Shown: positions 43,081 to 50,502 of the stretch, piece after piece
Position numbering within the stretch: position 1 is the first letter of the stretch
Layout of the letters: each line of letters starts with the position of its first letter
Assembly: GCA_038107835.1 (NCBI GenBank)
Contig: JAYNHH010000017.1
Location: 1-50,502 of the forward strand
Direction of reading: 5' to 3'
Length of the DNA stretch: 50,502 nt
Source of the DNA: MED-G116 sp038107835
GTDB taxonomy: Bacteria; Pseudomonadota; Alphaproteobacteria; Puniceispirillales; Puniceispirillaceae
Program-made: the position numbers and the translations under genes
The notes under the pieces: model-generated
The model's input: the letters and a program-made list of their open reading frames with translations, nothing else
Told to the model about the DNA's origin: nothing
Database searches by the model: none

Positions 43081-44235
43081 ATGAAACGACTTTTGATGGC
43101 TGCCACGATCACCGCGGCAATGGTTGCTGGAACAGCCTCGGCTGAGACAGTCAAAATTGGCTATATGACAACGCTTTCAGGTAGCGCCGGCATCATCGGC
43201 AAGCAGATGCAGAATGCGGTCAAACTGGCGATGGAACATACAGGTGGCAAGCTGGGTGGAATGGATGCTGAGATCGTTTTCGTGGATGACCAGCGCAAAC
43301 CTGATGTTGCAAAACAGCTCGCCAACCGTCTGATCAAAAGCGAGCGTGTTGATGTTGTGGCAGGTGTGATCTGGTCAAATCTGCTGATGGCCATCCACAA
43401 ACCAGTCACGCGTTCAGACACTTTGTTGATCAGTTCAAACGCCGGCCCCTCCCCCCTTGCTGGTGAGGGATGCCACAAGAATTTTGTATCCATGTCCTGG
43501 CAGAATGACCAGACCCCCGAAGGTATGGGCAAATACATGCAGGATAGTGGGGTAAGCTCTGTTTACCTGATGGCGCCCAACTATCAGGCTGGTAAGGACA
43601 TGCTTTCCGGTTTCAAGCGGCATTACACGGGGGACATCGTTGGCGAGGTCTACACGAAATTGGGACAGGCCGATTTTCAGGCCGAGTTGTCGGCATTGCG
43701 TGCCGCCAAGCCAGCAGCGACTTTTGTTTTCCAGCCGGGTGGCATGGGGATCAATTTCGTCAAGCAATGGAACCAGGCTGGCATGAATGATCTGAGCAAG
43801 CTATACACGGTGTTCACGGTTGATGGCGTCTCGTTGCCGGCGCTGAAAGACACGGCACTCGGCGTGATCGCAACCCAGACATGGTCTCCTGATCTTGATA
43901 ATGCGATGAACCAGAAATTTGTTGCCGATTACAAGGCCAAGCATGGCGGCTATCCATCCTTCTATGCAGCGCAGGCCTATGACACCATGATGGCAATTGA
44001 CTATGCGATTGGTGAGGCAGGGAGTGCCGATACCGAGGCGATGCGCGCGGTGCTGGCCAGTGGCGATATCCCGACAACGCGCGGCGTACTGCAAATGAAC
44101 AGCAATCAGTTCCCAATCCAGAACGTTTATCTACGCGAGGTGGTGCTGGATTCCGATGGGGTGGCGACAACCAAGATCATCGACACGGTTTTTGAGGATC
44201 ACGGTGATGCCTATGCAAAGGACTGTAAATTTTAG
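43081..44235 (+). CDS. Branched-chain amino acid-type ABC transporter binding protein (LivK-like)
   Basis: A 384-residue type I periplasmic binding protein. The signal peptide ends near A21 (AGTASA-ETVKIGYM). The mature protein begins with the TVKIGYMTTLSGSAGIIGKQM segment of the amino-acid/amide-binding group. ATG 43081 has GGAGAGACGC ahead; an upstream ATG at 43051 would break the signal peptide. The ligand may be an amino acid, amide or an aromatic acid, as this subgroup is broad. It is the first gene of a complete five-gene ABC set (binding protein, two permeases, two ATPases) all on the plus strand. A 72-base gap separates it from livH with no clear terminator. Confidence 0.9.
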   Translation: MKRLLMAATITAAMVAGTASAETVKIGYMTTLSGSAGIIGKQMQNAVKLAMEHTGGKLGGMDAEIVFVDDQRKPDVAKQLANRLIKSERVDVVAGVIWSNLLMAIHKPVTRSDTLLISSNAGPSPLAGEGCHKNFVSMSWQNDQTPEGMGKYMQDSGVSSVYLMAPNYQAGKDMLSGFKRHYTGDIVGEVYTKLGQADFQAELSALRAAKPAATFVFQPGGMGINFVKQWNQAGMNDLSKLYTVFTVDGVSLPALKDTALGVIATQTWSPDLDNAMNQKFVADYKAKHGGYPSFYAAQAYDTMMAIDYAIGEAGSADTEAMRAVLASGDIPTTRGVLQMNSNQFPIQNVYLREVVLDSDGVATTKIIDTVFEDHGDAYAKDCKF

Positions 44236-44307
44236 GCTTTAATGAAGCGCATCGGTCGTGATTTTGCTGGCTGCTGCGCCCTGATTGTTATCCCTGTGAG
44301 TTGATCC

Positions 44308-45228
44308 ATGACCCTTACGCTTCTGCTTGAGCAGATTTTCAACGGTTTGCAGTCTGGCGTAACGTTGTTTTTAATCGCCGCTGGTTTGACCCTGATACTC
44401 GGCGTCATGAATTTCGTTTTTCTGGCGCATGGCGCACAGGTGATGATCGGGGCCTATGCGGCTGCCAGCCTGACCGGCATCACAGGCAATTTCTATGTTG
44501 GGGTACTGGCGGCAATTCCCATCACCTTTCTGAGCGGTTATGTGCTTGAGTATCTGTTGATACGACATCTCTATCAGCGTGATCACATGGATCAGGTGCT
44601 GGCCACCTTTGGTCTGATCCTGTTCTTCAATGAATTGATCAGGATTGGTTTCGGCCCGGCGGCGCTGTTCTCCAACCTGCCGCCAAGCCTGTCAGGTTTT
44701 GTGTATATCCTGCCGGATACACCCTATCCGGTTTACCGCCTTGTGGTCATTGGAGTGGGGTTGGTCTGCGCTGCTGGCATTCATCATCTTGTCACCCGCA
44801 CAAAAATTGGGGCGATGGTAAGAGCGGGCGCCAGCAATGAATCTATGGCTGCTGCCCTTGGGGTGAATATTGGGTTGCTGCGACGGTTTATTTTTTCAGC
44901 TGGTGCCTGCTTTGCTGGCATTGCGGGTATTATGCTGGGGCCGCTGACAGCTGTCGAACCCGGGATGGGTGAACCATTGCTGATCCTGTCCTTGGTCGTG
45001 ATCATCATAGGTGGTTTGGGTTCAGTACACGGCGCATTCATTGCGGCTGTCGTTGTTGGCATTGTCGACACTCTCGGCCGGGTTGTTTTGCCGCTTGTCC
45101 TACGCAGCTTCATGGAACAATCTGCTGCAGATGGTGCTGGTCCGGCTCTCGCCTCGATGATGGTCTATCTGTTGATGACGGTTGTGCTTTTGTTCAAGCC
45201 AACCGGCCTGTTTCCCACAAAGGGCTGA
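44308..45228 (+). CDS. livH: Branched-chain amino acid-type ABC permease (LivH-like)
   Basis: A 306-residue inner-membrane permease with eight or so helices. LivH features are the N-terminal LLEQIFNGLQSGVTLFLIAAGLTLILGVMNF block, a QVLATFGLILFFNELIR segment near 95, and the ATPase-docking region with G-A-S-N-E-S-M-A-A-A-L-G-V-N near 172-185. The start ATG at 44308 has only a modest ribosome site. It forms the channel with the LivM-like protein that begins six bases after its stop. No oddities. Confidence 0.9.
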   Translation: MTLTLLLEQIFNGLQSGVTLFLIAAGLTLILGVMNFVFLAHGAQVMIGAYAAASLTGITGNFYVGVLAAIPITFLSGYVLEYLLIRHLYQRDHMDQVLATFGLILFFNELIRIGFGPAALFSNLPPSLSGFVYILPDTPYPVYRLVVIGVGLVCAAGIHHLVTRTKIGAMVRAGASNESMAAALGVNIGLLRRFIFSAGACFAGIAGIMLGPLTAVEPGMGEPLLILSLVVIIIGGLGSVHGAFIAAVVVGIVDTLGRVVLPLVLRSFMEQSAADGAGPALASMMVYLLMTVVLLFKPTGLFPTKG

Positions 45229-45234
45229 CGCAGG

Positions 45235-46242
45235 ATGGACTTTTTCAGATTGTTCTGGGCTGGAGTGAGAGAGCAGCGAATGTTGTTCGGGCTGCTGGCG
45301 GGATTTGCTTTGTTTCCGGCCTATACGGCCTATGCTGATTTGCCCTTCTGGAATGATGTTGCGATGCGGATCATGCTGCTTGGCATGGCGGCGATGGGGC
45401 TGAATCTCATTTTAGGGTATGGCGGCATGGTGTCCTTCGGCCATGCGGCCTTTGTAGGTATCGGTGCCTATTGCGCTGGTATCAGCCAGTTTTACGGGCT
45501 GGACAATGGGTGGGTCCATCTGGGACTGAGCCTGGGTATTTGTGGCATTCTGGGCCTTGTTATCGGTTTTCTGGCACTGCGGACCAGCGGGATCTATTTC
45601 ATCATGATTACGCTTGCTTTCGCGCAGATGCTGTTCTTCCTGTTTGTCAGCCTTGAACAATATGGGGGTGATGACGGGATGAGCATTGATCGCGCTGAGT
45701 TCATCCTGTTCGATTTGTATGATCCACTCAGGCTCTATTATCTGATCTGGTTCGCGTTGCTGATCATCACTGTGATCCTTCTGTTTATCGTTCACTCTCG
45801 GTTTGGTGTGGTGTTGCAGGCGATCAATAACAACGAATCACGGGTGGAAGCGCTGGGCCTCTCGCCCCTGCGTTTCAAGGTAACCGGCTATGTCATTTCG
45901 GCGATGATCTGCGGTGTGGCTGGTACGCTGTTCGCCAGCTGGCAGGAATATGTGTCACCAGACATCATGCATTGGTCCCGTTCGGGTGAGCTGATGATCA
46001 TCATCATTCTGGGTGGACTTGCGACTCTGGCTGGCCCGTTGCTGGGTGCGGTCGTATTTCTCCTTCTTGAGGAGTTTTTGCCAGAATTGTTAGACCTTGT
46101 CGCGCCTGACTTTGCCGAGAACTGGATGATTATTTTCGGCCCCATCATGATTTTTGTGGTGTTGTTTGCCCGTGGCGGCTTGATGGGCTGGGTATCGCGA
46201 TTGGCCGCGCGAAGGATATCAGGCCACGGAGTTGGCCAATGA
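45235..46242 (+). CDS. livM: Branched-chain amino acid-type ABC permease (LivM-like)
   Basis: A 335-residue permease, second channel subunit. It has about nine hydrophobic helices and the LivM hallmark region MAAMGLNLILGYGGMVSFGHAAFVGIGAY near 50-78. The docking loop reads QAINNNESRVEALGLSPLRFK near 196-216. A short cytosolic lead (MDFFRLFWAGVREQR) precedes the first helix. It is six bases behind livH and overlaps the livG start by four bases, so the operon is tightly coupled. The substrate is determined by the LivK-like binding protein. Confidence 0.9.
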   Translation: MDFFRLFWAGVREQRMLFGLLAGFALFPAYTAYADLPFWNDVAMRIMLLGMAAMGLNLILGYGGMVSFGHAAFVGIGAYCAGISQFYGLDNGWVHLGLSLGICGILGLVIGFLALRTSGIYFIMITLAFAQMLFFLFVSLEQYGGDDGMSIDRAEFILFDLYDPLRLYYLIWFALLIITVILLFIVHSRFGVVLQAINNNESRVEALGLSPLRFKVTGYVISAMICGVAGTLFASWQEYVSPDIMHWSRSGELMIIIILGGLATLAGPLLGAVVFLLLEEFLPELLDLVAPDFAENWMIIFGPIMIFVVLFARGGLMGWVSRLAARRISGHGVGQ

Positions 46243-46988
46243 TCGCGTCAGTGCTTGATCTCGTCAATGTAAACAAATCCTACGGTGCCCTGCAGGCAAC
46301 AAAAGAGCTCAGCCTATCTGTCGAGCGTGGACAGATTCACGCATTGATCGGCCCAAATGGAGCTGGCAAGACAACATTGGTCAACCAGATATACGGGTCC
46401 GAGATACCTGACAGTGGTTCTGTCTTTCTCAACGGTGAGAATATCACCGGCCTGTCCGTGCCAAAACGTGTGCGAAAGGGCATTGGCCGATCCTTTCAGA
46501 TCAGCAATGTTTTGACGGATTTCGCCGTGATCGAGAATGCCATCATTGCCGAGCAGGCGCGTCGTGATGAGGCCTTTCATTTCTTCCGTCCGGCTTTCCG
46601 CGATCCAGACCTGATCGCTGGTGCAATGATTGTGCTTGAGCGTGTCGGGTTGCAGAATCGGTCTGGCGATCTGGTGGCTGATCTGGCCCATGGGGAGCGT
46701 CGTCTTCTGGAGCTTGCGCTGGCACTGTCCGGCACTCCCTCGCTGCTGTTGCTGGACGAACCCATGGCGGGTGCCGGTTTCGAGGAAACACTGCATATGA
46801 CACGCGTTATCGACGGTATGCGGGACAATGTTGGCATTCTGCTGATCGAACATGATATGGACGCAGTTTTTCGGCTTGCCGATGTGATTACAGTTCTCGT
46901 TGAAGGGCAGATCATTGCGAGCGGAAAACCAGATGAGATCAGAGCGAACCGCGAGGTACTTGCAGCATATCTGGGAGATGAGGAATAG
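46239..46988 (+). CDS. livG: Branched-chain amino acid-type ABC ATPase (LivG-like)
   Basis: A 249-residue ATPase. Walker A GPNGAGKTT is at 38-46, the signature in this subunit reads LAHGE (about 149-153), as LivG proteins often show, and Walker B LLLLDEP is near 168-174. The switch His lies in LLIEHDMDAVF. It overlaps livM by four bases (ATGA) and is followed without a gap by livF. It pairs with LivF to energise the LivHM channel. Nothing unusual. Confidence 0.92.
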   Translation: MIASVLDLVNVNKSYGALQATKELSLSVERGQIHALIGPNGAGKTTLVNQIYGSEIPDSGSVFLNGENITGLSVPKRVRKGIGRSFQISNVLTDFAVIENAIIAEQARRDEAFHFFRPAFRDPDLIAGAMIVLERVGLQNRSGDLVADLAHGERRLLELALALSGTPSLLLLDEPMAGAGFEETLHMTRVIDGMRDNVGILLIEHDMDAVFRLADVITVLVEGQIIASGKPDEIRANREVLAAYLGDEE

Positions 46989-46991
46989 GTG

Positions 46992-47696
46992 ATGCTCAAG
47001 CTCGAAAATGTGCAGGCAGGGTATGGCGCCGGGCAGGTGCTGTTCGGCGTTGATCTGGAGATAACGCCCGGCAGCTGCGTATCCCTCTTGGGCCGAAATG
47101 GCATGGGCAAGACGACAACCATCCGGACAATCATGGGTCAGTTGGCATTGCAGGCAGGTCGTATCTCACGCTTTGGGGACAGCAATGTGCCGCGCGATGT
47201 TCATGAAATTGCCCGGGCCGGCATCGGCCTTGTTCCAGAAGGACGGCAGATTTTTCCCAATCTGAGCGTGGCGGAAAACCTCCGCACCTTCCATCGCCCG
47301 CCGGTGATAGGAGGAGGGGCTGAGTGGACCTATGATCGTGTGCTTGACCTGTTTCCGCGTCTGCGTGACCGTGCTGACCATGCGGGAAGCCATCTTTCCG
47401 GTGGCGAGCAGCAGATGCTCGCTATTGGCAGAGCGTTGATGACCAACCCAAGATTGCTTATCCTCGATGAGGCAACCGAGGGTCTCGCGCCAATGATCAG
47501 GACCCAGATTTGGGATTGTCTGGCCACTCTCAAGGCAGCGGGACAATCCATTCTCGTCGTTGACAAGAATATCGCCGCATTAACCCGGCTCGCGGATCAA
47601 CATTTCATTCTGGAAAAGGGCAGGGTCGTGTGGCGCGGCGACAGCGCGGCGCTGTCCGGTGATACCGCTGTGAAATCGCGCTATCTGGGTGTCTGA
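46992..47696 (+). CDS. livF: Branched-chain amino acid-type ABC ATPase (LivF-like)
   Basis: A 234-residue ATPase. Walker A GRNGMGKTT is near 34-42, signature LSGGEQQML near 133-141, and Walker B LLILDEA near 153-159, followed by TEGLAP, the typical LivF sequence. ATG 46992 is chosen; the GTG directly before it (46989) would add one residue. GAGGA from the end of livG serves as ribosome site. The switch position reads VVDKN rather than the more usual V-E-Q-N, a small variation. It is the last gene of the transporter operon; the 130 bases that follow contain no good terminator. Confidence 0.92.
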   Translation: MLKLENVQAGYGAGQVLFGVDLEITPGSCVSLLGRNGMGKTTTIRTIMGQLALQAGRISRFGDSNVPRDVHEIARAGIGLVPEGRQIFPNLSVAENLRTFHRPPVIGGGAEWTYDRVLDLFPRLRDRADHAGSHLSGGEQQMLAIGRALMTNPRLLILDEATEGLAPMIRTQIWDCLATLKAAGQSILVVDKNIAALTRLADQHFILEKGRVVWRGDSAALSGDTAVKSRYLGV

Positions 47697-47826
47697 TCTG
47701 CCAGATTGGTGGATGAGGGTGGCCCATCGCTAAACCCTTGCCTTTGCCTGATGTGACGGTTAAGCCTCTTGCCGGCATTGCCGTAACGACAGCATTTCCT
47801 GTTGACCGTTGGCAAGGAGAGATAAG

Positions 47827-48048
47827 ATGACCCCAGATAACCCCGAAGCGCTGATCACCATCATCATCGCCGGCATCGGCTATGGCATTTATATCGGTGG
47901 TGAGGCGTTGCAAAAACGGCGGCTGGCCAAGCCGGATCGATATCATCTGCCGCAGGTTGTCACATTACTCGCCAGATATGGTGGCGCAACCATGATGATT
48001 CTGCCGGTGATGCTGTATGTTCTCTCGTGGGCAACATCCAAATTCTAG
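47827..48048 (+). CDS. Small two-helix membrane protein, unknown function
   Basis: A 73-residue protein with two hydrophobic segments, about 9-28 (ALITIIIAGIGYGIYIGGEA) and 50-70 (ATMMILPVMLYVLSWA), separated by a basic, polar loop (LQKRRLAKPDRYHLPQ). A strong AAGGAGAG ribosome site six bases before ATG 47827 marks it as a real gene; an ATG at 47809 has none. I do not recognise the family. Its stop TAG and the stop of the convergent EamA gene share a CTAG palindrome (48045-48048). It stands 130 bases after livF and could be its last operon member or independent. Confidence 0.65.
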   Translation: MTPDNPEALITIIIAGIGYGIYIGGEALQKRRLAKPDRYHLPQVVTLLARYGGATMMILPVMLYVLSWATSKF

Positions 48049-48941
48049 ACGTTTTCCCGGTTGCGTGGTGAGACCAGCGCGAGGCCAATCATCATCAGTG
48101 CCAGCGATGCCCAGACCCAGTTTGAATGCACCTCTGCGAAGATCGCGATTCCCCAGAACACGCCCGAGATGGTGACAAGATAGCCCACCTGGCTGGCAAA
48201 GACAGGTCCGGAGCGTTTGACCGTCAGAACATACAGGGTATAGGCGATGGCGGTGATGCCACCAAGACCGATCACCGACCATTCCAGCACGGAAAAGGGC
48301 AGGGCTGGCAGGAACATCTGGTCAAAAGCCAAAGCCAGTGGGCCAAGCAGCACAATCGCCATCAAATTCATGCCGCAGGCAATCCGGATAGGCCCAATGT
48401 CACTGATTGTCCGGCGGGCCAGATAGATGTTCTCGGCGGCATAGCACAGCGAACTCAGACAGGCGAGCAGGACCCATGGGGTCGCGGCGGCGTCCGGCAG
48501 GCTGTTGGTTGGCAGGACAAGCAACAGGATGGCCATCGTGCCGCACAAAACACCACTGATCCGTATCATGGAAAACACCTCAATCCGCAGGCCCAGCGCC
48601 ATGCAATAGGTCAGGATTGGTACCAGAGTGACAGTGATCGCAAGAACGCCGGATGGCACCCGCGATGCGGCAATATAGAAGGCCACGCCGGGAAGGGCGA
48701 CACCCAGCAATGCAATGATGATGAATGGGCCAATATGGTGGGGGCGCAGGGTAAAGTGGCGGCCGCGCAGGCTCGAAAAGGACAGCAGAATGACGCTTGA
48801 GATGATCGTCTGCCAAAAAGCAATCCCAAGCGGGGTGCCACCATTTTCAACAGCCATTCGGGTAAAGGAAAAGGACAGACCCCATAACACCCCCATCAGC
48901 AGGAGGCCAAGCCACGGCAGCAGCCGCACCGGTGAACTCAC
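48045..48941 (-). CDS. EamA/DMT-superfamily permease
   Basis: A 298-residue membrane protein with about ten helices in two EamA repeats (WLGLLLMGVLWGLSFSFTRMA at the N-terminus; a second half starting near residue 150). Its ATG overlaps the stop of the Asp/Glu-racemase-family gene by four bases, so the two are coupled. A permease with a racemase-family enzyme suggests movement of the product or substrate, such as a dicarboxylate or hydantoin-like compound; this is inference. It ends in the shared CTAG with the small membrane protein gene. Confidence 0.87.
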   Translation of the reverse strand: MSSPVRLLPWLGLLLMGVLWGLSFSFTRMAVENGGTPLGIAFWQTIISSVILLSFSSLRGRHFTLRPHHIGPFIIIALLGVALPGVAFYIAASRVPSGVLAITVTLVPILTYCMALGLRIEVFSMIRISGVLCGTMAILLLVLPTNSLPDAAATPWVLLACLSSLCYAAENIYLARRTISDIGPIRIACGMNLMAIVLLGPLALAFDQMFLPALPFSVLEWSVIGLGGITAIAYTLYVLTVKRSGPVFASQVGYLVTISGVFWGIAIFAEVHSNWVWASLALMMIGLALVSPRNRENV

Positions 48942-49729
48942 TGAGTCTCCGCAGCTTTTGCAGCCGATATTTCAACGGGTGTAAGATAGGATGTGATCTG
49001 GCCAAGGCAGCCCTCAACCAGCGGCAAATCGGCAGCGAGGGCAAGGGCGGCATAAAGTGCCGTGTCAGCGCCAAGCACGGGCATCCCAGCGGCGGCTTCG
49101 AGCGTCTGGATCTGGTTCAATGTACGGGCACCCATTCCGGTTACGACGATGGCATCACTGTCGGGAGCGTCTGCGGCGATACCGACAACAGCCTGTTCAA
49201 TCAATGCAGGCGAGGGATTGCGCAGCGCGTCGGGCAGCGAGGCCGGTCCAACAATGCCAGCATCCCTGAAATTCTGGGCAAGGGTGACATCAAGGCCTGT
49301 GTTGAAAACATAGTGATGCCAAGCGTTTTTCCAGTCAGTTGGGTGATAGGTGCAGGCAAGTGCCGGCCGCCGCGCACCAAGAAGGCCCAACATATCGATG
49401 ATGGCCGTTCCGGTCATGATCAGCGGCACACCGGCCTTGGCGGCAATGCGGCGACCGCGAAGCCTGGCGGCGTTGGTATTTGGCTGGCCTGCCCATCCAA
49501 GCGAGGTGCCAACACAGGCCACAATATCACATCCATTGCGGGCCAGTTGCGCTGCCGCCTCCATCAGTGCCTCATCGGAGCTGGCCATGCCATCGAGCGT
49601 GTAGGTGGCTACACTCTCGGCCAGCATAACGCTCTGCACATTGACTGCATCAAGAGTGATGTCAGAGAGTTCCTGTACGGTGGGATCATCCCATCCGGGA
49701 AGCGATATCAGCCCTATCGTTTTGGTCAT
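48938..49729 (-). CDS. Asp/Glu racemase superfamily protein (maleate isomerase/AMDase-like), one catalytic Cys
   Basis: A 263-residue member of the aspartate/glutamate racemase superfamily, closest in layout to maleate isomerase and arylmalonate decarboxylase. The first catalytic position is a Cys (C72 in VACVGTSLGW). The second, which is Cys in racemases and isomerases (usually in an S/T-C-T-x-x-x-T setting), appears as T197-G198-M199 in VVTGMGART. A nearby C126 sits in a region where family members have VSPY-like strands. Two-base proton chemistry is thus doubtful, and a one-cysteine decarboxylase or other lyase is possible. It leads a two-gene operon with the EamA permease. Start ATG 49729 is the family N-terminus. 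Confidence 0.78.
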   Translation of the reverse strand: MTKTIGLISLPGWDDPTVQELSDITLDAVNVQSVMLAESVATYTLDGMASSDEALMEAAAQLARNGCDIVACVGTSLGWAGQPNTNAARLRGRRIAAKAGVPLIMTGTAIIDMLGLLGARRPALACTYHPTDWKNAWHHYVFNTGLDVTLAQNFRDAGIVGPASLPDALRNPSPALIEQAVVGIAADAPDSDAIVVTGMGARTLNQIQTLEAAAGMPVLGADTALYAALALAADLPLVEGCLGQITSYLTPVEISAAKAAETQ

Positions 49730-49880
49730 TATGTCAGCCTCGTTGGCGAAATTGGCAGTGTGTCTGGCGACATTTGCCCAATGCTACAGCTTGTAATAAC
49801 TGTGTCATCATTTATTTTTGGTGGATCGGTGGAAACCGGAACGAATCCTCGCGCAGGGATTCGAAAGACTGGAAAAGACC

Positions 49881-50207
49881 ATGGATAAAACCCATTTTCG
49901 CGCCAGGATTGAGGCCGAACAGCAGGAATTGCGGATGCTGAGTGACGCCGGCAGGGAGTCCCGTGCACCGGTTGTGCTTGACCAGCAATCTGTCGGCCGT
50001 CTGTCACGCATGGACGCCATGCAGCAGCAGTCAATGGATCTGGCACGTGAGGAGCGGCGCAAGGCGCGAATCGCGATTTTGGCGGCGGCACTGCGTCGTC
50101 TTGATGAGGATGAGTTTGGCTATTGTCTTGCCTGTGGTGAGCATATCTCCCTGCAGCGTCTGGAGATTGATCCGGCTGTTACCCTGTGCGTTGACTGCCA
50201 ACGGTAA
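49881..50207 (+). CDS. DksA/TraR-family zinc-finger protein (short)
   Basis: A 108-residue DksA/TraR-like protein. A helical N-terminal part forms an expected coiled coil (about 8-75) with RLSRMDAMQQQ at its turn, carrying the acidic-Ala motif that in DksA reaches the RNA polymerase secondary channel. A four-cysteine zinc finger follows at C82, C85, C103 and C106 with 17 residues between pairs. It is shorter than DksA itself (about 150) and nearer to the TraR/YbiI size class. ATG 49881 is chosen, with GGAAAAG ahead; the frame is open to 49818 but the extra 21 residues look unlike the family. It may tune transcription; the target is unknown. Confidence 0.83.
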   Translation: MDKTHFRARIEAEQQELRMLSDAGRESRAPVVLDQQSVGRLSRMDAMQQQSMDLAREERRKARIAILAAALRRLDEDEFGYCLACGEHISLQRLEIDPAVTLCVDCQR

Positions 50208-50270
50208 ATGCTGTGATCTGCCGGTTTCTGACCAGCAAAATCCCATATCCTGCTCCTGTCGCTGACTTTC

Positions 50271-50322
50271 GTGTCTGGCCCTTGTATCTGGCCTTTATAT
50301 CTGGCCTTTATATCTGGCCTTG
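50271..50322. repeat. 13-bp tandem repeat, four copies
   Basis: Four head-to-tail copies of a 13-base unit close to RTATCTGGCCTTT: GTGTCTGGCCCTT, GTATCTGGCCTTT, ATATCTGGCCTTT and ATATCTGGCCTTG, followed by a decayed partial copy. The middle copies are almost identical. The repeat lies between the DksA-like gene and the lipoprotein gene, about 100 bases before the latter's start. It may be a slippage-prone tract or clustered protein-binding sites. Confidence 0.8.
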
Positions 50323-50425
50323 GCATCTGAGATCTGACGGAAACGTCAGGTTGCATTAACCTTTTATTTAACAGATTGCCCGCATCCTGCTCAGACAAAT
50401 CGTTTGAGACAGGAGGTTTTGCGGG

Positions 50426-50502
50426 ATGCGGGTATTTGTCAGGAACTGCGCCATCTTTTCCTTTGGCCTCGGCCTTTTTGGCCTTCTGCTTGCCGGATGT
50501 GG
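50426..50502 (+). CDS. Putative lipoprotein, N-terminus only (cut by window end)
   Basis: An open frame running off the window after 25 complete codons. AGGAGG lies nine bases before the ATG. The peptide has two arginines near the start, a hydrophobic run (FSFGLGLFGLLL) and then the lipobox LAGC at residues 22-25, so it would be cut before C25 and lipidated. The rest of the protein lies outside the window, so no function can be given. Confidence 0.7.
   Translation, partial: MRVFVRNCAIFSFGLGLFGLLLAGC

Noticed and set aside
50271..50322. CRISPR array
   Set aside because: Units are 13 bases and directly abutting, with no spacers and no cas genes.
50348..50370. Terminator after the DksA-like gene (AGGTT-gcatt-AACCT then TTTTATTT)
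   Set aside because: The stem is only five AT-rich base pairs and the site lies 140 bases past the stop; too weak to call.

Overview
This window is a gene-dense, moderately GC-rich stretch of a bacterial chromosome. It has short intergenic gaps, many 1-8 bp gene overlaps and several GTG/TTG starts. The gene families point to a heterotrophic alphaproteobacterium, most likely a marine or osmolyte-using lineage (SAR116/Puniceispirillales, Rhodobacterales or a relative). They include a stand-alone MttB-superfamily protein, TRAP and polyamine/branched-chain ABC transporters, CaiB/PrpD enzymes, a fused DctQM permease and a DksA-like short protein. That placement is inference. I see no rRNA, tRNA, CRISPR array, transposase, integrase or phage gene, so this looks like catabolic core/accessory chromosome rather than an island.

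Left part (1-14.8 kb): a DMT exporter; a non-pyrrolysine MttB-family protein followed by two overlapping SDR dehydrogenases; a minus-strand pair of DapA-family lyase/dehydratase and aldehyde dehydrogenase; and a 2-oxoglutarate/Fe(II) oxygenase. Two divergent operons follow, HMG-CoA-lyase-like plus enoyl-CoA hydratase facing CaiB CoA-transferase plus MmgE/PrpD, which together look like a CoA-thioester route for a branched dicarboxylate. A SulP anion transporter and a tartrate/D-malate dehydrogenase-like enzyme close this part.

Middle (14.8-31.7 kb): a solo Fe(III)-binding protein with a Fur-like palindrome upstream, then a long minus-strand run read potA-potB-potC-potD-amidase-flavoprotein amine dehydrogenase-EamA-acetylpolyamine amidohydrolase-N-carbamoylputrescine amidase-oxidoreductase. 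This reads as import of polyamines or their conjugates, removal of acyl/carbamoyl groups, and oxidative deamination. The deaminating enzyme is a trimethylamine-dehydrogenase relative whose pocket residues match histamine dehydrogenase rather than TMADH. Divergent from it lie an HpaB-type flavin monooxygenase with an altered substrate motif, a flavin reductase, a PuuC-like aldehyde dehydrogenase and a LysR regulator. Together these could extend the amine pathway to acids and a hydroxylated product.

Right part (32.7-50.5 kb): an orphan Rap1a/Tai-family secreted protein; a TRAP operon (dctP, fused dctQM, HisD-family dehydrogenase, SDR, zinc alcohol dehydrogenase) that resembles dihydroxypropanesulfonate (DHPS) catabolism, with a strong intrinsic terminator placed between dctP and dctQM; a GMC oxidoreductase overlapping a TerC gene, divergent from an IclR regulator; a complete liv-type ABC transporter; a small membrane protein; an EamA/Asp-Glu-racemase-family pair; a DksA/TraR-like zinc-finger protein; a 13-bp tandem repeat; and the first 25 codons of a lipoprotein gene cut by the window end.

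Starts were moved inward wherever a ribosome-binding site, the family N-terminus or translational coupling favoured a later codon. Functional calls come from motif reading and recalled family knowledge, not from searches.
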